This document shows, in pieces, positions 19,032 through 29,246 of a stretch of 64,000 nucleotides of DNA. This DNA comes from Sugiyamaella lignohabitans. Taxonomy: Eukaryota; Ascomycota; Dipodascomycetes; Dipodascales; Trichomonascaceae. A program made the position numbers and the translations under genes. The notes under the pieces are model-generated. The model did not search any database, was not told the origin of the DNA, and saw nothing but the letters and a program-made list of their open reading frames with translations. Numbering within the stretch: position 1 is the stretch's first letter; each line of letters begins with the position of its first letter. The stretch covers positions 4,216,001 through 4,280,000 of the forward strand of contig NC_031674.1 in NCBI RefSeq assembly GCF_001640025.1, in the 5' to 3' direction.

Positions 19032-21599
19032 TTAATATCCCATATGAAAGGTGTCTCCTGGGAAGAGTGAAGGTCCTAGCATAGGATTTTGCGCTTGGGA
19101 CTGATAATACTGAGGCGGTAATTGTCCAGCAGGTAATTGGCCCGGTTGCGAAGGCACTTGAGCCTGATGGCTCGGAATTTGATGAGAGACCTGCGATGGT
19201 TGTGAGATCTGACCTGCCTGTGATTGGGGCTGTTGCGGTTGCTGCTGTTGTGCCGGTTGTTGAGGCAACTGTTGCGTAAGCTGTTGCACCTGAGGTTGCT
19301 GTTGTGGAGCAGGTTCCTGTTTAGCTTGCGTTGATGTAGTTTGTTGCTTCCGTTGTTCAGACCTACTAGGCTTACTTTGTGTTTGTAGTGAAGGATCTCG
19401 TATAATTTTAACATCCTTACCCCGACCCTTGATACCACGATTGGCATTCTTATACAATTCACCGAAGTACTTGAATAATTCGAGGTCTTCACGAGGAATT
19501 CTTTCAATTGCAATTGTGCTGTAAAATTTGAACTTTTGTGCGAGAGCAGCTACACTATCTGCATGGAATTTGTTTTGATGGGCTTTGAGATTTCCCAGTT
19601 GTGTGAAACTCTTGTTACAGGAATCGAGCTTACACACAAAAGGTCTATAATTCTCATGGATGAGTTTATGGGCACGGAAATTACCTCGTTGGGCAAACTG
19701 GCGGCCACAAACATCACACTCGTAGGGCTTCTCACCAGTATGAGAGCGACGATGAGTTCTTAGGTTTCCTCTTTGGGAGAACGTCTTACCACAGCCAGGA
19801 TAGTCGCATAAGTATGGTCTTTCTCCAGTGTGCGAACGGCCGTGAATGTCAAGATGCGTTTTTTGACTGAAAGACTTATTGCAATCAGGATATGAACATC
19901 TGTACTTCAAAAGAGTATCATTAGACCGCTTGCCTACACCACCATTCATGCTACCTTTAGATGGCATCAACAGCTTTTCGTCGAGCTTAGATGGATCGTT
20001 AATCTCTCCTTTGGCGACTTTCTCAGCAACCTTGTTTTGTGCTTGAATGATCAACATCATATGGTCAATATTCGTGGAGCCCACCTTTGGCTCAGACTCC
20101 AAACCAGGTTTGGCATCAGTTTCTGGCTGTTGAGCATGTTGAGCCACATGCTGCTGTTGGGCCTGGCGCTGAGCTTGTTGCTGAGCATGTTGCTGAGCTT
20201 GTTGTTGAGCCTGCTGCTGAGCCTGTTGTTGGGCCTGCAATTGGGCTTGAGCCTCTGCTTCTTCTGCTGCCTTTTGAGCCAGTAACTCTTTCTTGGTAGG
20301 CCTCTTTCTAGTCCTGGCTCTTTTGGCCTTAGGCTCTTCTTCATTAGCCTTTGGAGCTTGAGTTTGCAAATGCTGAGCTTGATGAGCCTGCTGTGCCTGA
20401 GCCTGAGGCTGTTGCTGTTGTTGTTGGTGTTGAAGCTGGTGCTGTTGTAATTGATGTTGCTGAAGCTGGTGCTGATGCTGGTGCTGATGTTGCAATTGAG
20501 GCTGTGACTGTGGCTGCTGGATTTGATGTTGGTGCTGTTGTTGCTGCTGCTGCTGTTGCTGCTGGTGATGCCTTCCTCGTTGTATTCCTAGAGCAATTTC
20601 ATCCACATAAGCTGTGCTAGTCGGCTGTTGGTATTGAGGCGGTTGTGGAGCCTGCTGCTGCTGCTGCTGCTGTTGTTGTTGTTGCTGTTGCTGCTGTTGA
20701 GGCAACTGTTGGCGCTGAATCTGAGGTTGTTGATGGAGTTGGGCTTGCTGCTGTGCGTGCTGTTGGGGAGATGACTGTCTAGCACTGGGAATAGGTTGGT
20801 AATGATGAGCATATGGTGTACCTGAGGTGGCAGAATTAGCACCAGTAGCACTCGTCGAAGTTTGCCCACTAGCATTCGGCCTACTTTGGGCACCTGGGAG
20901 CGGCAGTTGTGGCGTTCCGTAATAACCACCGGTGTTGGTAGCTCCAGGAGTTGCAGCAGTGGTACCGCTATTCATAAAATATTGTAAATGAGACGCATTA
21001 CCAGTCGTACCGCTAGAAGAAGACTGATTTTCAGACCCGGTAGCAAACCCATAGACACCAGCTGAAGGAGATTGTCGACTAAGACCAGTCACAGTATTAG
21101 ACCGATTAGTCGCTTGGGTATCGTACGCTCCTGTAGTAGAACCCGCTGCGGCAGAAGTCCCAGTGTTTCCAGCATAAGTGTTGTCAGAAAGCAAAAAGGC
21201 AGCATTTGCCGTAGTAGTAGAAGAGGTAGGGACCTGTTGGGAAGCCACTTGTTGCTGTTGCCAGAGTCTATTGGACGTAGAGATGGGTTGTTGCTGTGAT
21301 TGCTGTGCTTGTACTTGAGCCTGGGTTTGGTAAGATGTAGGTTGATAGCTATATTGAAACTGCTGCTGAGCCTGAGGTTGCTGCTGTTGTTGATTTTCCA
21401 TCATTTGATGATAGCTGGCTGACTGGATGTTATAACCTGGGAGCCTCGATATAGGCTGAGTAGCAGCAGGATTCATCATACTAGGGTTGCTGTTGTTCCA
21501 TTGTGGTGGAAGCTGACGATATTGATTCATATTGTTCGACGGAGTTTGATATGACTGCTGGAGATGCTGGCTAACACTAGAATTTCTGTTGTTAAGCAT
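19032..21599 (-). CDS. AZF1: C2H2 zinc-finger transcription factor, AZF1-like
   Basis: An 855-residue nuclear regulator. Four C2H2 fingers lie at about residues 565-680; the inter-finger linkers HTGERPY and HTGEKPY are canonical, and the last finger (FVCKLDSCNKSFTQLGNLKAHQNKFH) plus the following ELYKNANRGIKGRGK block match Saccharomyces Azf1, an activator of carbon- and growth-related genes. Finger 1 is also well formed (CSYPDCNKSFSQKTHLDIHGRSH). Everything else is glutamine-rich, with runs of up to 16 Gln, giving a much larger N-terminal region than the DNA-binding part. A basic patch (KAKRARTRKRPTKK, about 420-440) may be a nuclear signal. Convergent with FLX1 (109 nt). Confidence 0.88.
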   Translation of the reverse strand: MLNNRNSSVSQHLQQSYQTPSNNMNQYRQLPPQWNNSNPSMMNPAATQPISRLPGYNIQSASYHQMMENQQQQQPQAQQQFQYSYQPTSYQTQAQVQAQQSQQQPISTSNRLWQQQQVASQQVPTSSTTTANAAFLLSDNTYAGNTGTSAAAGSTTGAYDTQATNRSNTVTGLSRQSPSAGVYGFATGSENQSSSSGTTGNASHLQYFMNSGTTAATPGATNTGGYYGTPQLPLPGAQSRPNASGQTSTSATGANSATSGTPYAHHYQPIPSARQSSPQQHAQQQAQLHQQPQIQRQQLPQQQQQQQQQQQQQQQQAPQPPQYQQPTSTAYVDEIALGIQRGRHHQQQQQQQQQQHQHQIQQPQSQPQLQHQHQHQHQLQQHQLQQHQLQHQQQQQQPQAQAQQAHQAQHLQTQAPKANEEEPKAKRARTRKRPTKKELLAQKAAEEAEAQAQLQAQQQAQQQAQQQAQQHAQQQAQRQAQQQHVAQHAQQPETDAKPGLESEPKVGSTNIDHMMLIIQAQNKVAEKVAKGEINDPSKLDEKLLMPSKGSMNGGVGKRSNDTLLKYRCSYPDCNKSFSQKTHLDIHGRSHTGERPYLCDYPGCGKTFSQRGNLRTHRRSHTGEKPYECDVCGRQFAQRGNFRAHKLIHENYRPFVCKLDSCNKSFTQLGNLKAHQNKFHADSVAALAQKFKFYSTIAIERIPREDLELFKYFGELYKNANRGIKGRGKDVKIIRDPSLQTQSKPSRSEQRKQQTTSTQAKQEPAPQQQPQVQQLTQQLPQQPAQQQQPQQPQSQAGQISQPSQVSHQIPSHQAQVPSQPGQLPAGQLPPQYYQSQAQNPMLGPSLFPGDTFHMGY
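20652..20699. repeat. CAG/CAA repeat encoding 16 glutamines in AZF1
   Basis: Mixed CTG/TTG triplets on plus (CAG/CAA on minus) code for an uninterrupted Gln run; shorter runs lie near 20540-20570. Codon mixing suggests an older tract rather than a fresh expansion. Confidence 0.9.
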
Positions 21600-23518
21600 T
21601 GTGTCTGCGGAAAACGAGACTCTCTTTTCGCGTTAAAGACCAATGGCAGATGAATACACCTTATCCACTGTAAATACCAATTAATACTTCATAGTTAGTA
21701 TAGCCAACATAATGGGAGCTCATTTCTCAATTCTTTGTGCTCGTCTAAAGAGCACCCATCAGACAATCTTGCCAGGCACAACAAAACATCACCATGGTTC
21801 ACCACCAGTCAATCAAGACTTCACGAGCAACAACAACATCCAGGATGAGCATAACAGGAACTGTTGTTGCTGGTCCAAACTTACTTTCGGTCAGAGACTA
21901 TAAGACCCTTGGTTAAAAAGAAAAAGACCTATATATTTTCTTTTCCTTTGGTGAAATTGATAATATCAAATTTTTCTTTTTTCGATGAGCCACGTATTTA
22001 TTTTTCTCGCTATTTATGTCTTGGCTTTTCTTTTGACACTCCACTGAGCTACTGATTGCTTTTTCAATTTCTCAAGTAATCTCGTTTGTTTCCGTTATTC
22101 GTAATTTTAATTATTTATTATTTTTTTTTTCTTTTGGTAGTGCTCCGTTATCTAGGATGCTTTTTATTGAAAAAGAAACCTTTGCGTGTATGTGTGTTTT
22201 GGAAGGGGGGACGTTGACTAAGAAAAAACAAAAAATGATAAAAAATAAAATATAGAAAGAAAACTGCGAACTTGTTTTTTCTGGTTTCTTTTGTTAGCTA
22301 GCAGTTTTACACGCGCTTATTGGTGGATCTCCTATATGGTGTTTTGGGTTGTCCTTAAAGTGGCAAGTGAGTGGTAGTTAGGGCTAGGGTGGGAGATTAA
22401 TCACGAGATTAGACAGTTGGTACGGCTGCGTTTTGGAGTACCAGCCGACGGGTCATGATTAAGAGACCTTTCTGGTAGCTAACAGTGGTGACGTCTGGCC
22501 ACTTTTCGTTTGATCACTCAATCTGGAATGAGCAGAGCTCAACTAGGTTATAAAAGAGAAGTGAATTTCAGCAATCTTATGAATGCATGTGAGAAGAATA
22601 AGTTCCCCTAATGGCCTGATATGGCTATTACCTGTGGGATATACAGTATTGCCTTATTATAGTAGCAGACTATATGTGATAATTTGATTCTTATTTGTAG
22701 TACGAGATAGCTAGTGTATTCCGGGAGGGATAAACATTTTTCTCGTGCTATAGAAATGAATTCGACGTAATAAATCAAATGCCTCCTAATCTTTTCCCTA
22801 ACCACCATCAGCTAGTTCATGCCAGATAAGGTATGGCTGGCAGTTATATTTCTTTTACTGCAGACCCCTCGACAGTTATAGGGTGGGCCAACAAACCTTG
22901 ATTAAGATAAGCATTACAACAGAATGCACAGCTTTTACACACTGCTCTTGTAAATGTCCAAGGGTGGGAACGCTAGTTCAAGGATTGCCAAAGATCCATC
23001 CGGCTCGGGTTATTTCAAAAGTTGAAAATAAATTAACTGCCAAGCATTTCTGCAATATTCTGAACTCGTTCTTTAAACAGTCATTGAGCCAACCACTCTT
23101 TATACCTCTTAAATTCAGGTACGTTTAACAAATTGCACACTAGAGGCTACATGACAGAGCATGTGAGAAAACGAGTCAGAACTCCTGAATCTAGCTCACA
23201 GGTCAGAACTTTGTTTACAGAAATATATATATTTATATATATAGTGAGAGAACAACGGTAGAGACGGGGCAATATTTAACAAACAAGTAAAAGCAGAAAT
23301 AACATATAAAAATAACAACAAAAAAGCGAACTTTGGCAAAAACAATCCTACATCTTGTGTCAGAACCTGAAGGAAGGAAACAGAGCAGTGCTGGAAACAA
23401 AAAAAATGCTCCTGACCCAAAATCACAGGACAGGCACACTAAGCATGGCGTATATTAACAAAAGAACTCTCAGATATGGAAAGAAGCAAAACAAAATTTG
23501 TAACTGCCATATTATCTC
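21600..23518. other. 1.9-kb non-coding region upstream of AZF1
   Basis: AZF1 promoter side plus TUP1 3' flank, both minus-strand genes. It is AT-rich with homopolymer tracts (a T run near 22121-22131) and a TA-rich patch near 23222-23242. Several ORFs of 60-80 codons have no recognisable product. A 40-codon ATG ORF starting at 21793 is noted among the rejected items. Confidence 0.55.
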
Positions 23519-25697
23519 TTATCTTGCAACAGGGAAGTATCTCCAGATACGGGCTCTGCAATCACCACTGCCGGTAGCGAAAAGACCACCAGCTGGGCTG
23601 GGTGCCACGCTAATAACACTATTCTTGTGTCCCTGTAGCATGAGTTGTACTTGAGCAGTACGAGGATCCCAGAACTGAACACCTCTGTCCTTGGAACCAG
23701 ACAAGATCCATTGAGCATCAGGGGTTGATGCAACAGACAAAACGAAATCCTTGTGACCCACAAAAGTCTTTACACATACGCCGCCTTTGTGAGTTGATTG
23801 AGCACCTCTTGGAGCCTGTAATTCCCAAAGTTTTAAAGTTTTGTCAAGAGACCCGGAAACAAGGTCTTGACCATCAGGAGTAAATGCTACACTGTACACA
23901 GAATCCTTGTGTCCATCAGGAGCCTCCAAACGTTCTACCAAGAAACCAGTCGACGTATCCCACACGCGAACAGTTCTGTCAAGCGAACCAGCGGCTACAA
24001 ACCGTCCGTCAGGAGAAATGGCCACAGTTGTGACACCATCTTCGATACTAAGGGTTAATGTACATTGTCCGTTCTCCATATCCCACATGCGAACGGTTCG
24101 GTCTCCGCTACCTGAGGCAATGTGGCGTCCGTTTCTTGAGAAATCCAACGAATAAATATCTTGTTCGTGACCGCTAAATAGGTAACGAATGGTTCTGGTC
24201 TTAATTTCCCATACTCTAATCTGCTTGTCTTCAGCACCAGTGGCGAGATATTTTCCATCAGGTGAAAAGCACACTGATCGGATATACAAATCGCCGTCTC
24301 GTTCGACAGAATCATCCTGCAATCTACAGATGAGCTGACCAGTCTGAACATCGAATATCTGCGCGCTACGGTTACATCCAGTAGCAATGTATTTTCCATC
24401 AAGTGAGAATCTGACACAACAAACCACAGATGAGTGGTCCAAAGATTGAACCATCTCTACATCTAATAGTCTTGGGGCACGTTCGTTGTAGAGTACAAAC
24501 CAGTCGTCTTTAATTTTCTTCATATCCGCAGGAATCTTTTCAATATCCAAATCGCCCAGGTTGTTACCAAGTGCTTGGGCTGTTTGCAACCCATTTACAT
24601 CAGCAGCACCGCCAGCCGCAGGGGTTGTACCACTGGCGCCAGTTGGTCCAGCAAGGGGAACAACCGACGTGGTAACGGGACTCAGTTTCGAAGGAGTTGC
24701 TCCATTACCAGTAGTACTAGTCACTTGACCACTGACAGTTCCTTCAGGGAGAATCTTCTTGGAATTGGGCGAGATAGGGCCACCTGGAGGAGGTGCCTGT
24801 TGCTGTGGCTGCTGTTGGTCTTGAACAGCAGAAGGGGCATAACCGTTATTATAACCGCCTTGGCCAGAACCAGCAGCAGCATATCCAGCAGAGTTGGCAC
24901 CTCCACCTGGGGGTGGTGCCGCTTGCTGTTGCTGTTGATCCGGACTTTGGCCAGAGATAATCTCACCAAATACATTCGAGTGACCGATAAAGGGTGCCGG
25001 GTGCTGTGCATCAGACTGACCCGGTTGACCTGGCTGGCCCTGTGGTCTTAAAGGCTGAGCTGGTCCTTGGATACCCTGTTGCTGTTGTTGTTGCACAGCA
25101 GCAGCATTTCCGCTACTTTCAAGCTCCCGTTTAAGACGAAGAATTTCCTCCTCATACTGGTCCTTCATCTTTCTGTGAGCAATTTCCAGCTCGTAAATTG
25201 CCTGTCTAATTTGGTTCATTTCCGCAGTTTGCTGGTTGACTAAAAAAAATGTTAGTGTGCGCCTTCACTTAAAATAGAGAGAACTTTTCGTCAGCGACTG
25301 GGCAGCTTTTTTTTAATCAGACAGCGGCGAAGCGACCTGGCCTCACAGGCGCTGAGCCGAGCTGAGTTCTGCTGACAGTGCTTCAATAAGTCTGTCATTC
25401 CAGCTCAAAACATATAACTCAAAACACCTAGAGGAGCCAAGAAATTTCGAGTACACGTTTTGAGATAAGCCACTCAAGAGCCGGAGCGAGCTGGCTCACA
25501 TCACCAGCCAGTCAGGAAAAAAGGCGTAATCAAGGTTTCGAAATTATTTCAAACTCACGTTTATGGTCAAACTCATCCTTATGCATTCTGTAGACGGAGG
25601 CCTCGTTTGTGACGTTTTCGAATTCGCGTTTGACAGCGTCCAACAACTCATTGAGCCCAGGCCCGGGACCAACCATTCTTTGTGGAGCGTAGCTCAT
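23519..25697 (-). CDS. TUP1: General transcriptional corepressor Tup1, two exons
   Basis: WD40 subunit of the Ssn6(Cyc8)-Tup1 corepressor; recruited by DNA-binding proteins, it represses glucose-, mating-, and morphogenesis-controlled genes. Exon 1 (25697-25559) encodes [19 protein letters not shown]. Exon 2 (25239-23519) continues as [31 protein letters not shown], so the join restores the tetramerisation helix of Tup1. A Gln/Pro/Gly-rich linker (about 80-270) follows, then seven WD repeats (about 300-619), including [23 protein letters not shown] and [24 protein letters not shown]. Total 619 residues. The intron is 319 nt, with donor GTGAGT and branch ACTAAC. Confidence 0.95.
25240..25558 (-). 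other. TUP1 intron, 319 nt
   Basis: Donor GTGAGT at 25558; branch CACTAAC then nine bases (A and eight T) and AG at 25240. The intron interrupts the N-terminal helix after codon 46 plus one base. Nothing coding is seen within it. Confidence 0.9.
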
Positions 25698-26984
25698 TTC
25701 TCTTCAGGCAATTCTTTTTATCTGTGGCTTCCAGTTAAAAATGCCTTTACGACTAGTAAGCGCTGTCTTAGTAATAGCAATCGCCAGACTATCGCGTCGG
25801 TCGTCAGTTGATAAAAATACAGGATATGGTTGCTTAGACGACAAATAAAGAAGTACAGTTGACAATTGGACCACTTGGTTTTGTACTATAGGTGTTTTTC
25901 TTTTGCAATTCGCGTGTTTTATTATTTTATTATTTGTTTGTGCCGTAGGTGCTGCTTGATGTATCCCGCTAGTGTGGTGTAAGAGTGATGTGTGCAAGAA
26001 GGAGAACTTGACAAATTTACTTCACGAGATTTAAACGATGATGTTCTGTTAAACTCAACGTTAACCAGCAGCATCTTTTATTGTCCCAAATTTGCTTTTA
26101 ACACGGCTGACATGAGACCCTCCGTGGTGTTCTGCCGTACCAGAAAAATTGAGTGGTGGGTTGTACTATGCCCTGATGCAATCGATGCAAGTAAGTGCAA
26201 GGGGCCTTGGTCCCAGATATACAGACTGACAAAAAAAACATTGTCTATCTTAGCACGGCTGGCCATTTAACTTCGGCATCGTTTCATGCCTGTGACGTGT
26301 TGTACAACTTTGACATTACCCTAACCTTCAAAGATTGCTTTTTGTTTTTGCTCTTCCACTTTTCAGCTGCATAGGATCCACAGTCATCCCCACTTTCTGT
26401 TAATACGGCTGACTTGACAACCGTTTCCGGCCACCGTCCGGTTATTACCGGTATAGCCGGACGCCTTTGAACAAATGGGTTCGGCGAACCTCGAGATCCC
26501 TTCCTGTATCTCCTTTTACCAGAGTTAAAGAGAAGAAACTTCAGTAAGAGTCTTTTGAGATCCCGACCAAGCTATTTATTTGGTCGGAGTGTGCTCTCAC
26601 ACCTCTATAGCCCGGACCCTGAAGTGCCCTAGATGCATGCCGTACTTGCTGCGCCTACTTCCGATGTGGTTTGTCGGGATCGGACCCCGGCCGGCCCGCG
26701 GTTCTTCTCCGACCTACATCTCTTCTCCGAGAGAACCCACTCTGGAAAGTAAGTCGCCATAGGAGTTTGATGCTAGTATCTTGACGCTGGCTTCGACTTC
26801 GTTAGTCATGAGCATTTCATGTTGTCATAAATATACTGTTAATAGTAGTAATGTAAATTAGTCATTAATCAATAAATAAGATAACATCAAAATTCGCTGG
26901 TGTCATCACAAAAAAACCACAACCCATCAAGCTAGGATCTAAAACTGAGTTGTAGTAACAGCGGCATTCAGCAGCTTGACAGCT
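25698..26984. other. 1.3-kb non-coding region upstream of TUP1
   Basis: TUP1 promoter side and 3' flank of the SDR-like gene. No convincing gene is seen. A cluster of CGG/CCG triplets with inverted symmetry lies at 26425-26463, and an 8-bp stem (CCGACCAA/TTGGTCGG) at about 26562-26586. Confidence 0.55.
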
Positions 26985-28184
26985 CTATGCTTTAATGGCC
27001 TTGTTCTTTGGTCGCGGTGCTGGCTCAAAAAGGTACTTCCAGTCCTCGACTTCCTCAACGACGGACCGCAATTTATCCTTAACAGTTTTTGTTGCCTGGC
27101 GTCCAAGAGCAATACGTATAGGAGGATTATTACAGTGTGCTAGATCCCATACTAGGTTACCAAGAGAGTTAACCTGGGCTGTCTGTAAAGGATGCAGTCC
27201 TAAGTCAATGGTAGTAGTTCTGATGCCTTGCTCGTGCACTTCATAGTTTAGTGTTTCCATCATTCCTTCTGCTGCCCAACGGGATGTGGAATACGCATTA
27301 ACACCCGGTCCTCCTATAAATCCTAAACTTGACGACACACTGAATATCTTAGGTATGACGGTTATCGGCTCGCTTGGTTTCGGCTTGCCATTTGTCCTAT
27401 TACTGGTTCCATTATTTTCAGTGTGATTTGACTTCCTACTATTAGCCATCGACGCAAACTTCCTCAGACTTGGCAGAGTTCCTTTAATAATATTGAATAA
27501 AGTAAATGTATTCTGTTCCATCAGCTTTCGTAGCTCGGTTTCTTCTTCCTGCTGGTTGAGCTCAGTGGGAGGTGCAGGTACTTTACCACCAGCCATTTGG
27601 TCTGAAAATAAGCCGTAGTCGAATCCTACGTCAATCCAATTCACAACCACATCGACCTTTCCAAAATGGTTTATACACTCTCGAATCGCATCAGCCACTG
27701 CTTGTGGAGTGTTCAGTGGATTACGGGTTTTTTTCCATTGCTTGGGATACCTGATGGCTCTTGGTTCAGGATTAGGTTCCTTGTGTAGTTCATGGTCGTC
27801 ATCAACCGAACCAGGAACCTCAATACCTGATACACCTTCTGCTCCATTGCTTGCAACCCCAGATATCGTACTTGACCCCCCCTCTGCAGCGGCTCCTCTA
27901 TTACTGGGTCCAGACCCTGAGTCCTTAGGGTCGCCAGTATTGGATTTTATGACCCGAACATTGTGTCTTGGTGCCAGCTGAATAACGTAAACATTAGCAC
28001 CACGGGACAAGATCTCATCAACAATCAACCATTCACCCCTAGTGCTATGGACCCCTTTATCTCCTGCTTTGTCATAGCGAAATAATCCAAATACAGCAAA
28101 AACTAATTGAGGGCATGATCCTCCAGAAATACTATCCCACTCAAGTGGTTCACAAGTGTCTGGTAATATCACTTTGTGACCCAT
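26985..28184 (-). CDS. Divergent short-chain dehydrogenase/reductase-like protein, catalytic Lys replaced
   Basis: A 399-residue protein with recognisable SDR layout: strand and helix around EILSRGANVYVIQLAPRH, a KVDVVVNW strand, a Ser-rich FSVSSSLGFIGG strand, and VNAYSTSRWAAEG near residue 300, where the active-site YxxxK appears as YxxxR. The glycine-rich TGxxxGxG cofactor loop is not seen (VFAVFGLFRYDKAGDKG instead), and the NNAG motif reads NWID. The Ser and Tyr of the active site are kept. Two low-complexity inserts (about 85-140 and 245-270) enlarge it. This could be an SDR with altered chemistry or a non-catalytic relative; I recognise no named orthologue and give no function. Confidence 0.7.
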   Translation of the reverse strand: MGHKVILPDTCEPLEWDSISGGSCPQLVFAVFGLFRYDKAGDKGVHSTRGEWLIVDEILSRGANVYVIQLAPRHNVRVIKSNTGDPKDSGSGPSNRGAAAEGGSSTISGVASNGAEGVSGIEVPGSVDDDHELHKEPNPEPRAIRYPKQWKKTRNPLNTPQAVADAIRECINHFGKVDVVVNWIDVGFDYGLFSDQMAGGKVPAPPTELNQQEEETELRKLMEQNTFTLFNIIKGTLPSLRKFASMANSRKSNHTENNGTSNRTNGKPKPSEPITVIPKIFSVSSSLGFIGGPGVNAYSTSRWAAEGMMETLNYEVHEQGIRTTTIDLGLHPLQTAQVNSLGNLVWDLAHCNNPPIRIALGRQATKTVKDKLRSVVEEVEDWKYLFEPAPRPKNKAIKA

Positions 28185-29246
28185 GACGTCTGTCCACGTT
28201 CAAATGCCCCTGTACAGGGTCCGATCTGATCTTTCAGTAGAAGCCCAAGCCCCCCAAGCCCTGCAACCCTGCCCAGCTTCTGCCAGCCCCTTTTGTTTTT
28301 TGCATCGTGGGGGTAGCCACACCAAAAGCCATACGCATGCCCCCCGGCCTGCAGTCTCTTGGCAGCGGCGCTGTCTATTGCGCTTTCTTCTGTCGCTTTC
28401 GGAGCAAGTGATCAGCTTCTCCCTACTACTGCTGCCTGCTGCCTGCTGCCTGCTGCCTGCTGCCTGCTGCCTGCTACCTGCTACCTGTGGCTCGTCACCT
28501 GCCTGCCTGTCTGTCTGCCTTCCCGTCTTTACTGCCGCAGCCTCCATGCAGCAGACCCATCTGTTTGTCACCTTTTCCGCTTGGTTGATACTTCGGGCAA
28601 AAAAAGATGGCTGCAATGCCTTGTTCGGGTGCCGCATACTAAGTCTAGATGAAGCACCCCATATCGCTGAGGGCTAGCGATGGTACTAAACACGCTGTCA
28701 GTCTAAGACTGATTAAAGCTAAGAGTTAGGCGTCCTGCCTCAAGACTAGTCTTATTCGGCCAATATATGTCGGCAGTAACACTATTTCGGCTCATAACAC
28801 CAGGGAACGCCGAGATCCCCTAGCGATGGGGCTTGGATATCCTTAAAAATTTCACTAGTCAAGGTCTTGATGATCATATATTCCGCGGAATAACTGTTAG
28901 TCTGCAAGTTTCTGAATTGCCAGATAAATGCCCAACCGCCTTCAGCCAAGAGGAGAAAGTTGGCGTCTCGGCAAATTTAATACCCGCTTGTCATTGAGAC
29001 ATCTATTTGTAATGTTAGTAATGGCTGAGTACTACCTATGTTCCACCTATTTCAATCCATACCCTGTAAATCTGCCCTCAGCTCGGTGAAATTAAGTCCG
29101 ACGCTTTATAGGGTTTTCCCGATAACTGTAGCTCAAGCATACCAAACGAGACAAGTGATTCTGAGTTGAACGATATGTTTATTAAATACTACAAATGAAG
29201 AATAAATAATGTAAAAGAAAATAAGACGAGCAGTAGGCAAAAACCA
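28185..29246. other. 1.1-kb non-coding region between the SDR-like gene and WOR1
   Basis: Promoter side of the SDR-like gene and 3' flank of WOR1. It contains the heptanucleotide array at 28431-28486. Overlapping ORFs across the array are repeat artefacts with no recognised product. Confidence 0.55.
28431..28486. repeat. Heptanucleotide tandem repeat, eight units
   Basis: Six exact GCTGCCT units followed by two GCTACCT variants. It lies about 250 nt upstream of the SDR-like start. The 7-nt unit does not preserve a reading frame, arguing against coding use. Confidence 0.9.

Noticed and set aside
21793..21915. 40-codon ATG ORF upstream of AZF1, plus strand
   Set aside because: No recognised homology, no promoter signal; kept out for lack of support.
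26041..26480. Possible decayed transposon or LTR (repeated ACGGCTG words)
   Set aside because: The shared words are short and unordered; no terminal repeats, target duplications or element ORFs were seen.
28183..28677. 164-codon ORF across the heptanucleotide repeat
   Set aside because: Its Cys/Leu/Pro runs come from the repeat, and antisense frames are equally open.
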